Assembly (NCBI GenBank): GCA_029259595.1
Contig: JAJDEW010000121.1
Location: 82,610-146,609 of the forward strand
From: Planctomycetota bacterium
Lineage (GTDB): Bacteria; Planctomycetota; UBA1135; GCA-002686595
Direction: 5' to 3'
DNA length: 64,000 bases
In this document: positions 47,582 through 56,310 of the stretch, one piece after another
Layout: each line of letters begins with the position of its first letter
Position numbering within the stretch: the first letter of the stretch is position 1
The notes under the pieces: generated by a model
Database searches by the model: none
What the model saw: only the letters and a program-made list of their open reading frames with translations
Told to the model about the DNA's origin: nothing
Position numbers and translations under genes: made by a program

Positions 47582-48139
47582 TCAGCTCGGTTCGGCCTGG
47601 GTCTCGACGACGACCGAGGCCTCGAGCTCGCGCGGCGAGGGCTCGGGCGTCAGGAGCACGCGCGAGTCCGGAAAGCGATCCGCCGCGAGCTCGCGATGGC
47701 GGTCCAGGTGGTGCGAGATCTGCGAGCGGCACCACTCGAACAGCTCCGGGTGGTCCTTGCGTCGAAAGCGCATCTCGATCGTGCCTTGGTTCACCTTCTG
47801 CCGCTGGCCCTTCTCCTCGAGTTCGTAGAAGACCTCGAGCCGGAAGCTGTAGCGGCCGAGCGGCAGGGCCGGCTGGATCAACCGATAGTTGTAGCCGACG
47901 ACGACCGAGTCCTTCGGCTTCTGCGCGTGCACGATCAGCGCGTAGACACCGGCCGAAAGGACGATGGTCGCGACCGCGAAGAGGACCATGGCCAGGTCGA
48001 TCTGGAGCTCGAGCTGCAGGATCTGGGCGGACGCGAAGACGACTCCCAGAAGGAGTAGCGGTCCGCCGACCAGAATCAGCAGCCAGAGCAGCAGACGCCG
48101 GGGCCGCGGCAGGAATCGAAATCGTTTCGGAAACTTCAC
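47582..48139 (-). CDS. Small membrane protein of unknown function
   Basis: A 185-residue protein: basic N-terminus, two membrane segments (LLLWLLILVGGPLLLLGVVF and LAMVLFAVATIVLSAGVYAL), then a cytoplasmic or periplasmic beta-rich domain with RLIQPALPLGRYSFRLEVFY and acidic tail. I do not recognise the family. It is divergent from the selenoprotein candidate at 48272, with 132 nt between start codons. Confidence 0.7.
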   Translation of the reverse strand: MKFPKRFRFLPRPRRLLLWLLILVGGPLLLLGVVFASAQILQLELQIDLAMVLFAVATIVLSAGVYALIVHAQKPKDSVVVGYNYRLIQPALPLGRYSFRLEVFYELEEKGQRQKVNQGTIEMRFRRKDHPELFEWCRSQISHHLDRHRELAADRFPDSRVLLTPEPSPRELEASVVVETQAEPS

Positions 48140-48258
48140 GCGCAGGGTTTCCGGATGGAGCTCGTTCTCCCCTCCGGCATGGCCATCCTATCGGCCCATC
48201 CGGGCCCGTACGTCAACCCGATCGAGCAGCGACCCCCTCCCCTTGGGATTCTCTGGCC

Positions 48259-48264
48259 TAGAAT
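48259..48264 (+). promoter_or_regulatory. Putative -10 box (TAGAAT) of the thioredoxin-like selenoprotein
   Basis: TAGAAT ends 7 nt before the ATG at 48272, so transcription would start next to the first codon. This supports 48272 as the start rather than an upstream in-frame ATG at 48155. No SD. Confidence 0.5.
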
Positions 48265-48271
48265 TGTTCCC

Positions 48272-48661
48272 ATGAGCACGAAACACCCCCATTTCGACGA
48301 CCGTGGCACCCTGGAGTGGCACACGAGCTTCCAGACCGCCCAGGCCGCGGCCAAGCGCGACAAGAAGCGCCTGTTCATCGAACTCGGGCGCGAATTGTGA
48401 GGTGGATGCCGCGGCCTGGTCGAGGCCGTGATCCCGCGTCCGGACGTCGCTCCCCTTCTGCAAGAGCACTGGGTCGCGCTGGCCGCCGACGCCGATGAAC
48501 CCGAGGCCGAGGTGCACGAGCTCGTCTTCAAGCTGAAGAACGCGATGATGCTTCCGATCGTCCTCCTGGCGGACGCGAACGGCAGCTTCCTCGCGGGCTC
48601 CGCCGGCGCCGTCGCACCGGACAAGCTCGTGGCCCTCTTGACCGAACACCAGGGCACCTGA
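48272..48661 (+). CDS. Thioredoxin-like protein, predicted selenoprotein with U-G-G-C (Sec43)
   Basis: Read through the UGA at 48398-48400, the frame gives 129 residues. The N-terminal half is thioredoxin_7-like: WHTSFQTAQAAAKRDKKRLF, a strand and helix, then IELGREL-U-GGCRGLVEAV, where U43 occupies the first active-site Cys and C46 the second. The second half (VALAADADEPEAEVHELVFK; the cis-Pro segment AMMLPIVLLADANGSFLAG) completes the fold and ends at TGA 48659-48661. A hairpin with loop GGUCG sits 17 nt after the UGA. Ending at the UGA would leave 42 residues without a redox site. A frameshift or pseudogene is less likely, as both halves are in frame and the break is at the catalytic codon. 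Confidence 0.85.
48410..48430 (+). promoter_or_regulatory. Candidate bacterial SECIS element
   Basis: Downstream of UGA 48398-48400, an eight-pair stem (CGCGGCCU/AGGCCGUG, including one G-U) closes a five-base loop GGUCG at 48418-48422. The loop starts 17 nt after the UGA and its first two bases are G, as expected for bacterial SelB-recognised hairpins. The E. coli fdhF loop also contains GGUCU. Confidence 0.65.
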
Positions 48662-48662
48662 T

Positions 48663-49436
48663 TCAGCGGCCGGCGACCGGCGGGCGCAAGCGCGGAGCGA
48701 GCCGACGCCAGATGGCGTCGGGCAGGTGCCGGACCACGGTCATGGCCACGTTCATCCCGAACGGGAAGACCGTCAGCGGTCGGCCCCGCTCGAGCGCTCG
48801 GACACAGCGCCTGGCCGCGTCCTCGACCTCGAGCAAGAACGGCATGGCGTGCGCCGCGCCGTCGGTCATCGGCGTCCGCACGAAGCCCGGACGGATGTCG
48901 AGCACGCGGACTCCGGTCTGCGCGAGGTCCGCGCGCATGGTCTCGAGAAAGGTCGAGAGCGCCGCCTTGCTCGCCGAGTAGCTACCGCTGCCGGGCAGTC
49001 CGCGCATGCCGGCCACGCTGGAGACGGCCGCGAGCGTGCCCCGTCCGCGTTCCAGCATCGGCCCCATGCCGGACCACAGCGTCGCGATGGCGCCCGTCGT
49101 ATTGACGGCGAAGACGGACTCGAGCTCGTCCCATTCCAACGTTTGCACGGGCCGCGCGCGTCCGATGCCGGCGTTCGCGAGGACGAGATCCAGGCCTCCC
49201 GTGCGCCGGTCCCAGGCGGCCACGGCCCGCCGTACCGCAGCCGTATCGGCGACGTCGAGCACGCAGGCCTCGGCCTGGCCCCCCCGAGCACGGATCGCGC
49301 GCACCTCGTCGTCCAGTTCGACGGCACGTCGCGCCGCCAGCACGACGCGCGTCCCGTGCGACGCCAACAGACGGGCGCTGGCGCGGCCCAGACCGCTCGA
49401 GGCTCCGGTGACGAAGGCGGCGTGAAAGACAGGCAT
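48663..49436 (-). CDS. Short-chain dehydrogenase/reductase
   Basis: A 257-residue classical SDR. The cofactor motif is FVTGASSGLGRASARLL with RRAVELDDEV after it, the NAG motif is LANAGIGRARP, and the catalytic Ser-Tyr-Lys are in AVSSVAGMRGLPGSGSYSAS (YSASK). The C-terminal tail is hydrophobic and basic (FPFGMNVAMTVVRHLPDAIW), consistent with a membrane-associated substrate site as in some lipid SDRs. The start is the ATG at 49436, 6 nt after a TATGCT box. It converges on the selenoprotein with a 1-nt gap. Confidence 0.88.
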   Translation of the reverse strand: MPVFHAAFVTGASSGLGRASARLLASHGTRVVLAARRAVELDDEVRAIRARGGQAEACVLDVADTAAVRRAVAAWDRRTGGLDLVLANAGIGRARPVQTLEWDELESVFAVNTTGAIATLWSGMGPMLERGRGTLAAVSSVAGMRGLPGSGSYSASKAALSTFLETMRADLAQTGVRVLDIRPGFVRTPMTDGAAHAMPFLLEVEDAARRCVRALERGRPLTVFPFGMNVAMTVVRHLPDAIWRRLAPRLRPPVAGR

Positions 49437-49442
49437 CGAGAG

Positions 49443-49448
49443 AGCATA
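49443..49448 (-). promoter_or_regulatory. Putative -10 box (TATGCT) of the SDR gene
   Basis: Minus-strand TATGCT ends 6 nt before the ATG at 49436. This supports the 257-residue start rather than longer in-frame alternatives. No SD. Confidence 0.45.
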
Positions 49449-49569
49449 GCAGCCGTCGAGCACGGGCCCCCATTGCCGCGGTCCTCGGAAGCCTCGAGGC
49501 GCGGACGTATCACAAGCTTGGAGCAGCAGCTCGCGGCTCGCATCCGAAGGCTCGTCGAATGCGCGAGTG

Positions 49570-50046
49570 TCAGGCGGCGAGCCGCTCGGCCTCGCCTTCG
49601 CTCGACGCTTCGCTCTTCGTCGCGGACCGAGCGCGCTCGGCCGCGAGCGCCGCATTGATCAGGTCGCACAGTTCCTGCAGCTCGTCGCCCTTGCGAATCG
49701 CGCACGGACCGTGGGCCTCGCCCCGGATCACGGCCTGCAGGTAGCGCTCGAAGCGGTAGATCGGCCCGGCGAGCTTGAACGTCACGAGGACCCCGATGCA
49801 CACCGTTGCAGGAACCACCAGGAGGCAGGACAGCAAGCCGACCCGCGCGAACAGGTCGGGCAGCTCGCGAATGAGCATTCCACCACCGTCGGGGAACCGG
49901 TCCGCGACCAGGACGAGCTCGCGGGCGACGAGCAGGAGCTGTACGAGCCCGGTCAGGATGGCGAGCCCGCAGAAGGCGCCGATCAGCCGCAGCTGGATAC
50001 CGGGTTTGGGCAGCTTCCGACGACGTTGGTAGCGCGGGTCACTCAT
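49570..50046 (-). CDS. Two-TM protein with HAMP-like domain and no output domain
   Basis: A 158-residue protein. Basic start, then membrane segments GAFCGLAILTGLVQLLLVAR and VGLLSCLLVVPATVCIGVLV with a periplasmic loop of about 25 residues between. A HAMP-like linker follows: FKLAGPIYRFERYLQAVIRG, AIRKGDELQELCDLINAALA, with the P and E-L positions typical of HAMP. There is no kinase, cyclase or MCP output after it, only a short acidic tail. It may signal in trans; that is inference. The start is the ATG at 50046. Confidence 0.7.
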   Translation of the reverse strand: MSDPRYQRRRKLPKPGIQLRLIGAFCGLAILTGLVQLLLVARELVLVADRFPDGGGMLIRELPDLFARVGLLSCLLVVPATVCIGVLVTFKLAGPIYRFERYLQAVIRGEAHGPCAIRKGDELQELCDLINAALAAERARSATKSEASSEGEAERLAA

Positions 50047-50393
50047 GGGGTCGACCCGTCCGGGCGGGCGAGGTTCAGGGCAGGTTGCACGACACACGCA
50101 ACACGAGGTCGCGAGCAGGTGCGAGGCGCCGGTCGGGCAACGGATTCCTGACCGTGGATGTCGACCGTCGCGTTCCCCCTTCTTGATCGAGACCCGCATT
50201 CTTCGGTCGCCGACTTCGCCTCCGGCTCCCCTGCGAGCGCGTGCGGTCCTTGGATTTCAAGCCGATTCGCGTTCCGGCTCTGAAAGGAATCCGGGGCGGC
50301 GAATGTGCGTCGAGCCAGAAAGCGGCCGCTTGCCCTCGAGTCTCGGCCGATCCCTGGGAAGCGTCCCGTAGAATGCCCGCGCTCTCCTCCCGC
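50047..50393. promoter_or_regulatory. Intergenic region with putative -10 (TAGAAT, 50369-50374) for tamB
   Basis: A 347-nt divergent gap between the HAMP-like gene and tamB. TAGAAT at 50369-50374 predicts a transcription start near 50381 and therefore the ATG at 50394, not the ATG at 50373, which lies inside the box. No other ORF or repeat was recognised here. Confidence 0.4.
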
Positions 50394-53300
50394 ATGTCGA
50401 TTCAGAAGCCAACTCCGACGGCGCCGCGCCGTGGTCGTGCGCGACGCGTCCTGCGTCGGATCGTACGCGTGGCCCTCCTCGGCGCGGCCCTGTTCGCAGC
50501 CGTGGTCGCCGCGAACCCGCTTTGGCTCCCGACCGTGCTCGAACGGGGCCTCGGCGTGGTCGGGAAGAGTCTCCTCGGCGGAGCCTTGGACGTGGAGCAC
50601 ACGCAGGGCGCTCTCTGGAGCGGCATCGAGCTGGAGGGCGTCCGCTTCCGGTCGACCGCGCCACGCACGCCGCTCGTCGAGCTCGAGGTTCCCCGCCTGC
50701 GGATCGACTTCGCTCCGCGCGCGTTCTTGCGACGGGGCACGCTTCTCGAACGCGTCCTCGCCTTCGTTCCGAAGGTGGAACTCGCCGTGCACCGCGTCGT
50801 GCTCGACCTCGAGATCGGCTCCGACGAAGGGACGTCCGACCCAGGCGAACCCGGCACGCCCTTCGACCCTGCCACTCTCCCCGCTCTCGCGCTCACCATC
50901 GAAGACGCCGAAGTCCGCCTCGCCGACGGTTCGCTGCTTCGTCTCCACGGACTCGAGCTCGACGGACGGCTCGACACGGGCCTCGACCTTTCGACCGGCG
51001 CCTTCTCCATCGACGGGCTCCTGGAAACGAGCGGGCTGCAAGCGCAGGCGAGCTGGAACGACGACGTCCTCGGCGTTTCTCACCTCGAGCTCACGAGTGG
51101 CAGCGACTCTTTCGTCGTCGACAAGCTCGAGCTTCCGATCGGGCCCGGGGCAACGCCCGAAGAGTTCTGGCGCACGGCGCGCGGCTCGTTCGCGCTCGAC
51201 GTCTTCGATCTCGGAGCCACGTGGAAGGGGGCCGGCGACGAATTGCCCGAACACCGCGTGGAGTTGGCTGCGCACTTCGAAGACGGGCTCTTCGTACTCG
51301 ACTCGGGCAGCGTGCAAACGGTCGGTGGCGAGTTCCGGGTGCTCGCCGGGCGCTTCGACTTGAGGGGAGCGCGCGACCTGTCGGCGGCGCTCCTCGACGT
51401 CCAGCTCGCGATCGCCTTCTCCGAGATCGCGCAGCTGGGACAGCTCCTGGGACGCGACGACTGGCGCGGCCGGATCGAAGGTGAGCTGATCCTCGACGGA
51501 CCGCTCGTGGATCCGACGGGCAGGCTGCTCCTGCAGGGCAGCGACCTGACGTTCGAAGGACAGAAGCTCGACACCGCCTCGATCCGCGCGCAGGTCGCCC
51601 GCGGTCGGGTCGAGGTCGAGGAGCTCGGCGCGCGGGCGCCCGCGCTGACGCTTGCCGGAAGCGGGACCTTCCTCCTTCGAGAGGCGCGCCTCGAGGACGT
51701 GGCCCTCGACGTCGCCGTGACCGCGTTGGAAACGCTCGTCCCCACGGCGGGCGTCCAGGGCGCGGCGCACATGACGCTCTCGGCAGCAGGTCCGATCGGA
51801 CACCCCGAGGGCCTGCTCGCGCTCGAATCGAGGGATCTGACCGTCAGCGCTCGCCCCATCGACTCGCTACGCGTGCGCGCGAGCTTCGCCGGCTACGACG
51901 GACTCTCCGTCGACGAGCTTGCGATCGCGACCCCCGAAGGCGCCCTGACCGGCGCGGGCCGGGTGACGCTCGCAGGAGACGACGTCACGGTCCGACTCGA
52001 ACGCCTGCTCGTCGAACGCGAGGACGAGCGCCTCGAGCTCGCCGGGCCGGTGGAGCTGGCGCTGGGCGCCTCCGGCTTCTCCGTCTCGCCCTTCGACCTG
52101 ACCGGTTCGCTCGGGACGCTCCGCGGTGAGCTCCGTAGCCTGGACCAAGGTCTCGCCCTGCGCGTCGAGCTCGTGGAGCTACGCCCGGCTCCCCTCCTGG
52201 CCGCGCTCCCGTTGGCGGGCTGGTCGCTCGAGCGAATCGACGGCAGCTTCGAGGCGGCGCTCGGATCGGAGAGCGCATTGCCCACGGACTGGAACGGCGA
52301 ACTCTCGGCCCTCGCCCGCGACGAGAACGCGCGGGAGTGGAGTCTGCAGGCCCGGCTCGCCCAGGCCGGCGGCCGGCTCACGATCACGGAGTTCAAGACG
52401 ACGCAGGCGGAACTGGGCGGCTTCTCCATCCAGGGCGAGGTCCCCTTCGAACCAGGCTCTGCAAATCCGCTGGGCGAGGGCGAGCTTGCGCTCACGATCA
52501 CGGCGAACGCCGTGCGACCGACGTCCTGGCCCTACCTCGGCGACCTGCCGTACGAGCCCGACGGCGAGCTCGAGCTCGACGCTCAGCTCTCCGGTACGTG
52601 GCGGGCGCCGCGCGGAAGCCTCAGCATCGACGGACGCGCCTTCTCCATCCTGCGCCCGGACGGGCGCCTCGCGGGCGACGGGGAGGCGGAGCGGCTGGGC
52701 CCGGTCGCCCTCGACCTCGATCTCGACCTCGCGGACGGGCTCGTCATCCGAAGCGGGAAGCTGCACACGGAACAGCTCGGCGCAATCGAGCTCGATGGGC
52801 GCCTCGACATCCCGTTGGACGTCGAACGTTGGCGGACCACGGGTAGCGCGCTGCTCGACGAAGCTTCGATGCAGGCGGCGGCACACTTGAACGTGCACGA
52901 CCTCGCGTTCCTCGCGAAGACTACCGAAGCCCTGCGCCGTACGAGCGGCAACCTCACCGGCGTGCTCGAGGTGTCGGGCACCTTGGCCGAACCGCACGTG
53001 ACGGGCGAGTTCGCCCTCGAGCAAGGCGAGCTGCGACTGGCTTCGTCCTTTCCCGCGATGAAGGACCTCCGCGGACGCGTCAAGGTGCAGGACAAGACCT
53101 GGAAAGTGGTCGGTTTGACCGGGGAGTTCGGAGCCTCGCAATTCGCGATCACGGGCGAGGTGGACCTCGGCGGCGCGGAACCGGTCGTCACCATCGGGCT
53201 GCACGGCTCCGACCTGCTCTTGTTCCGCAGCCCCGAGGTGCGCGTCCGCGCGAACGCCAACCTCGACGTCAAGGGTCCCTTGTCACGGCTCAAGACGACG

Positions 53301-54113
53301 GGCCTCGTCGAGATCACCGATGGGCGCTTCGGACAGAACTTCCCGCTGTTGGCCGGCCTCTTCGATGGCGACGCCAAGCCCAAGTCGACGGGGCGCGGCA
53401 TCGCGCTCTCCTTCTGGCACGAGCCACCGCTGTCGGACATGCGCTTCGACGTCGCGGTTCGGACGAAGACGTCGTTCTTGATCAAGAACAACCTCATCAA
53501 GGGCGGACTGCGCCCCGACCTGCGCCTGATCGGAACGGGCGAAGTCCCGATCCTGAACGGCCCGATCTTCTTCGATCCGACCGAGATTCAGCTTCCCTCC
53601 GGCGCGGTCGAGATCACCTCCGGGCTGATCAACTTCCGAGCGAATGACCCGTTCGTTCCGAAGCTCGAGCTGTCGGCCGGAGCGCGCATGTTGGGCTACG
53701 ACATCCAGGCCCGGATCACGGGGGACTACGACGACCCCGAGATCGAGCTGTCGTCGACACCTCCCCTACCCAACGAACCGCTGCTCGTCCTCTTCTTGAC
53801 CGGTCGCCTTCCGGAGGGCTCGACGGGCGACGTCGGCATGCAAGCGGCTCAGACCGTGGCGCTGTACCTGACGAAGGACCTGCTCCTGCGCTGGTTCTCG
53901 GGCGGCGAGATCAGCGACGAGGAGAGCTTCTTCGAACGGCTCGAGTTCCGCATCGGCGAGGACGTGTCCCATTCCGGCGTCCAGACGACCAAGGTCAACT
54001 ACCGGCTCTCGGGCGAGGCCCGCGGCCCGGGGCGTGTCCTCTACCTGACCGGTGAACGGGACATCTACGACAAGATCAACTTCGGCTACGGGATCCGCTT
54101 CCGCTTCCACTGA
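50394..54113 (+). CDS. tamB: TamB-like translocation/assembly module (AsmA-like inner-membrane protein)
   Basis: A 1239-residue envelope protein. A basic start and one membrane anchor (RIVRVALLGAALFAAVVAAN) precede a very long beta-helical repeat region, as in TamB/YdbH/AsmA bridge proteins, with recurring two-strand units such as ARGRVEVEELGARAPALTLA and GAIELDGRLDIPLDVERWRT. The C-terminal DUF490 domain is clear: VRVRANANLDVKGPLSRLKT, FFDPTEIQLPSGAVEITSGL and ETTPPLPNEPL-like DPEIELSSTPPLPNEPLLVL. TamB is an inner-to-outer membrane bridge linked with lipid transport and outer-membrane protein assembly. Its TGA overlaps by one base the Omp85 gene that follows, the expected partner. Confidence 0.88.
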   Translation: MSIQKPTPTAPRRGRARRVLRRIVRVALLGAALFAAVVAANPLWLPTVLERGLGVVGKSLLGGALDVEHTQGALWSGIELEGVRFRSTAPRTPLVELEVPRLRIDFAPRAFLRRGTLLERVLAFVPKVELAVHRVVLDLEIGSDEGTSDPGEPGTPFDPATLPALALTIEDAEVRLADGSLLRLHGLELDGRLDTGLDLSTGAFSIDGLLETSGLQAQASWNDDVLGVSHLELTSGSDSFVVDKLELPIGPGATPEEFWRTARGSFALDVFDLGATWKGAGDELPEHRVELAAHFEDGLFVLDSGSVQTVGGEFRVLAGRFDLRGARDLSAALLDVQLAIAFSEIAQLGQLLGRDDWRGRIEGELILDGPLVDPTGRLLLQGSDLTFEGQKLDTASIRAQVARGRVEVEELGARAPALTLAGSGTFLLREARLEDVALDVAVTALETLVPTAGVQGAAHMTLSAAGPIGHPEGLLALESRDLTVSARPIDSLRVRASFAGYDGLSVDELAIATPEGALTGAGRVTLAGDDVTVRLERLLVEREDERLELAGPVELALGASGFSVSPFDLTGSLGTLRGELRSLDQGLALRVELVELRPAPLLAALPLAGWSLERIDGSFEAALGSESALPTDWNGELSALARDENAREWSLQARLAQAGGRLTITEFKTTQAELGGFSIQGEVPFEPGSANPLGEGELALTITANAVRPTSWPYLGDLPYEPDGELELDAQLSGTWRAPRGSLSIDGRAFSILRPDGRLAGDGEAERLGPVALDLDLDLADGLVIRSGKLHTEQLGAIELDGRLDIPLDVERWRTTGSALLDEASMQAAAHLNVHDLAFLAKTTEALRRTSGNLTGVLEVSGTLAEPHVTGEFALEQGELRLASSFPAMKDLRGRVKVQDKTWKVVGLTGEFGASQFAITGEVDLGGAEPVVTIGLHGSDLLLFRSPEVRVRANANLDVKGPLSRLKTTGLVEITDGRFGQNFPLLAGLFDGDAKPKSTGRGIALSFWHEPPLSDMRFDVAVRTKTSFLIKNNLIKGGLRPDLRLIGTGEVPILNGPIFFDPTEIQLPSGAVEITSGLINFRANDPFVPKLELSAGARMLGYDIQARITGDYDDPEIELSSTPPLPNEPLLVLFLTGRLPEGSTGDVGMQAAQTVALYLTKDLLLRWFSGGEISDEESFFERLEFRIGEDVSHSGVQTTKVNYRLSGEARGPGRVLYLTGERDIYDKINFGYGIRFRFH

Positions 54114-56224
54114 TGCGCCACGTTGGAAAGTTCCTCCTGGGATTCGCGCTCCTCGCCGGGTGTCGCTCGTCCCCCGCCTCGGAAACCGAGGTGGCACCGG
54201 GCAAGGCCGCGGCGGACGTCTTCGTCTTTCGCGGGGCCGCGTCCTTCGACAAGGAAGCGCTGCTCGAAGTCGTGGTGGCGGAGCTTGCGGCCGTCGAGCG
54301 GAACGGGCTCGGCAAGGCCGACGTCGACGATGCCGCCTATGCCCTGGAAGAGCACTATCGGGCCTCGGGCTTCCCGTTCGCCCTCGTCGACTACGAGCTG
54401 ACCGGCGGCGCGGAATCGGATCCGGAAGGCGAGGAGGCGCTCGCGCTGCCGCGACAGCCCGAGCGCGTGATCTTCCAGGTGGACGAGGGCGCGCGGCTGC
54501 GACTGACCGCATTGCTCTTCGACGGCAACGAGACATACACCGACAAGGAGCTACGGACCCTGGTGCTCGGTGACGAGTCGAACGGCAATCCCTGGTTCGT
54601 GCGTCGCGCTCTGGATAGCGGTATCGGGGAGGTCAGGGGCCTCTACTACGGAAACGGCTTCCTCGACATCGCGGTCGAAGGCCCCGAGCTCGTCTTCGTC
54701 GAGGACAAGAAAGAGGTCCGAGCGACCATCACCGTGACCGAGGGACCGGCCTTCCGCCTGGCCTCCTTCTCGTTCAAGGGCGAGATCGCCCTGCCCGAAG
54801 AGCAGCTGGCCGAGCTCGGACAGTCGCTCTTGCGACTTCCCTACACGCCCCGCGTCGGCTACGAGCTGCGCGCGCGACTGCTCGAGTTCTACGGGCGTCG
54901 CGGCTATCCCGACGCCACGATCGAGTTCCACCGCGTCAACGCGGACGGTTCCGAGCGTGTTCCCGGCGGAACGGACGGCGAAGTCCATCTGCGCTATGAC
55001 ATCCAGCTCGGCCCCGAGGCCCGGATCAACAGGATCGAGGTCGTGGGCAACGAACGCACGGGGCGCGAGTTCATCCGCTCGCGCATCGAGGTCGACATCG
55101 GCGACCGCTACGACTCCGAGCGGATCCGCAAGAGCTTCTCGAACCTCTTCGCCACAGGGCTGTTCGAGAGCGTCCGCATCGAACTCGGCGAAGAGCTCGG
55201 AACGGCCCGGACGCTGCGCATCTACGTCGAGGAGTCCCCCGCTTTCGAGATCTTCGCAGAGCCCGGCTACGGCTCCTATGAAGGGCTGCGAATGCGCCTG
55301 GGGGCGAAGGACGGCAACGTCTTCGGAACGGGTCGTGACCTGCTCTTCGAGACGACGGTGAGCGAGAAGAGCCTGGAAGGGCTGTTGACCTTCGTCGACC
55401 CGCGCATCTTCGATTCCGAGTTCACCGTGACGACGTCACTCTTCGGAAAGAACCGGGAGGAGCCCTCCTTCACAGTGCAGGAGTACGGCGCGGTCCTGAG
55501 CCTCGCGCGCCGCTGGACCAGCTCGTTCCACACGACCTTCAACTACAAGGTCCGCCGCACCGAGCTCGACGACATCGACATCGTCGACCCAAACGCGCAG
55601 GAAGCCCTCGAGGACGTCGACATCGCCTCGTTGGGGTTGGGAGCGGCCTATGACACGCGCTCGGACGTTTTCATCCCCTCGCGCGGCGGCCTTGTTCGCT
55701 TCGGACTCGAATGGGCATCTTCCGTGCTGGGTTCGGAGGTCGATTTCTTGAAGACGACCGCCGGCTGGTTCCGCTACGGAGAGCTACGGGAAGGAACCGT
55801 GGTCGCCATCGGCGCGGAGACCGGGATCATTTCCCCCATCGGAGATACCAACGAGATCCCCATTCAAGAGCGCTTCTTCAATGGCGGTGACGACAGCGTT
55901 CGTTCCTTCCACGAGGACGAGCTGGGTCCGCTCGACGCCGCCACCGGCGACCCGCTGGGCGGAGAAGCCTCCACGACGCTCTCGATCGAGCTGCGCCAGA
56001 AGCTCGTGGGCAGCCTCTCGGGCTCGCTCTTCTACGACTGGGGCAACGTGCAACCCCAGGCGACCGACTACTTCGAGTTCGAGAACATGCGCTCCGGGGT
56101 CGGCCTGGGGATCCGCTACTTGCTGCCGATCGGGCACCTGCGCCTCGACGGCGCCTGGAATCCCAACGTGCGCGGCAACGAGGACGACTTCGTCTTGCAC
56201 TTCGCCGTAGGGATGGCCTTCTGA
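54113..56224 (+). CDS. Omp85-family outer-membrane protein (TamA/BamA-like) with lipobox
   Basis: A 703-residue protein: N-terminal POTRA domains (FVFRGAASFDKEALLEVVVA; LTALLFDGNETYTDKELRTL; ASFSFKGEIALPEEQLAELG; INRIEVVGNERTGREFIRSR), then a 16-strand-type surface-antigen barrel with VFIPSRGGLVRFGLEWASSV and the conserved GGDDSVRSFHEDELGP (the RGF/Y-like loop), ending in HFAVGMAF. Unusually for Omp85, the signal ends in a lipobox (LLGFALLAGCRSS), so the mature protein may be lipidated. Encoded directly after tamB with a one-base overlap, it is a TamA or BamA homolog rather than the housekeeping BamA, whose partners are not here. Confidence 0.9.
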   Translation: MRHVGKFLLGFALLAGCRSSPASETEVAPGKAAADVFVFRGAASFDKEALLEVVVAELAAVERNGLGKADVDDAAYALEEHYRASGFPFALVDYELTGGAESDPEGEEALALPRQPERVIFQVDEGARLRLTALLFDGNETYTDKELRTLVLGDESNGNPWFVRRALDSGIGEVRGLYYGNGFLDIAVEGPELVFVEDKKEVRATITVTEGPAFRLASFSFKGEIALPEEQLAELGQSLLRLPYTPRVGYELRARLLEFYGRRGYPDATIEFHRVNADGSERVPGGTDGEVHLRYDIQLGPEARINRIEVVGNERTGREFIRSRIEVDIGDRYDSERIRKSFSNLFATGLFESVRIELGEELGTARTLRIYVEESPAFEIFAEPGYGSYEGLRMRLGAKDGNVFGTGRDLLFETTVSEKSLEGLLTFVDPRIFDSEFTVTTSLFGKNREEPSFTVQEYGAVLSLARRWTSSFHTTFNYKVRRTELDDIDIVDPNAQEALEDVDIASLGLGAAYDTRSDVFIPSRGGLVRFGLEWASSVLGSEVDFLKTTAGWFRYGELREGTVVAIGAETGIISPIGDTNEIPIQERFFNGGDDSVRSFHEDELGPLDAATGDPLGGEASTTLSIELRQKLVGSLSGSLFYDWGNVQPQATDYFEFENMRSGVGLGIRYLLPIGHLRLDGAWNPNVRGNEDDFVLHFAVGMAF

Positions 56225-56248
56225 GCACGGAATCGGCGCCAGGACATC

Positions 56249-56310
56249 GGCGTCCGAAGCACTTCCTCGACGGACGGGTTAGCAGCCTGATGGAAAAGTG
56301 CTTCGGATGC
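56249..56310 (+). repeat. Long-stem hairpin after the Omp85 gene
   Basis: CGTCCGAAGCACTT at 56251-56264 pairs with AAGTGCTTCGGATG-type sequence at 56296-56310, with a loop of about 31 nt that contains the left end of the MITE-like element. It could end the tamB transcript, but it lacks a T-run. Its overlap with the element suggests the insertion created or remodelled it. Confidence 0.4.
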
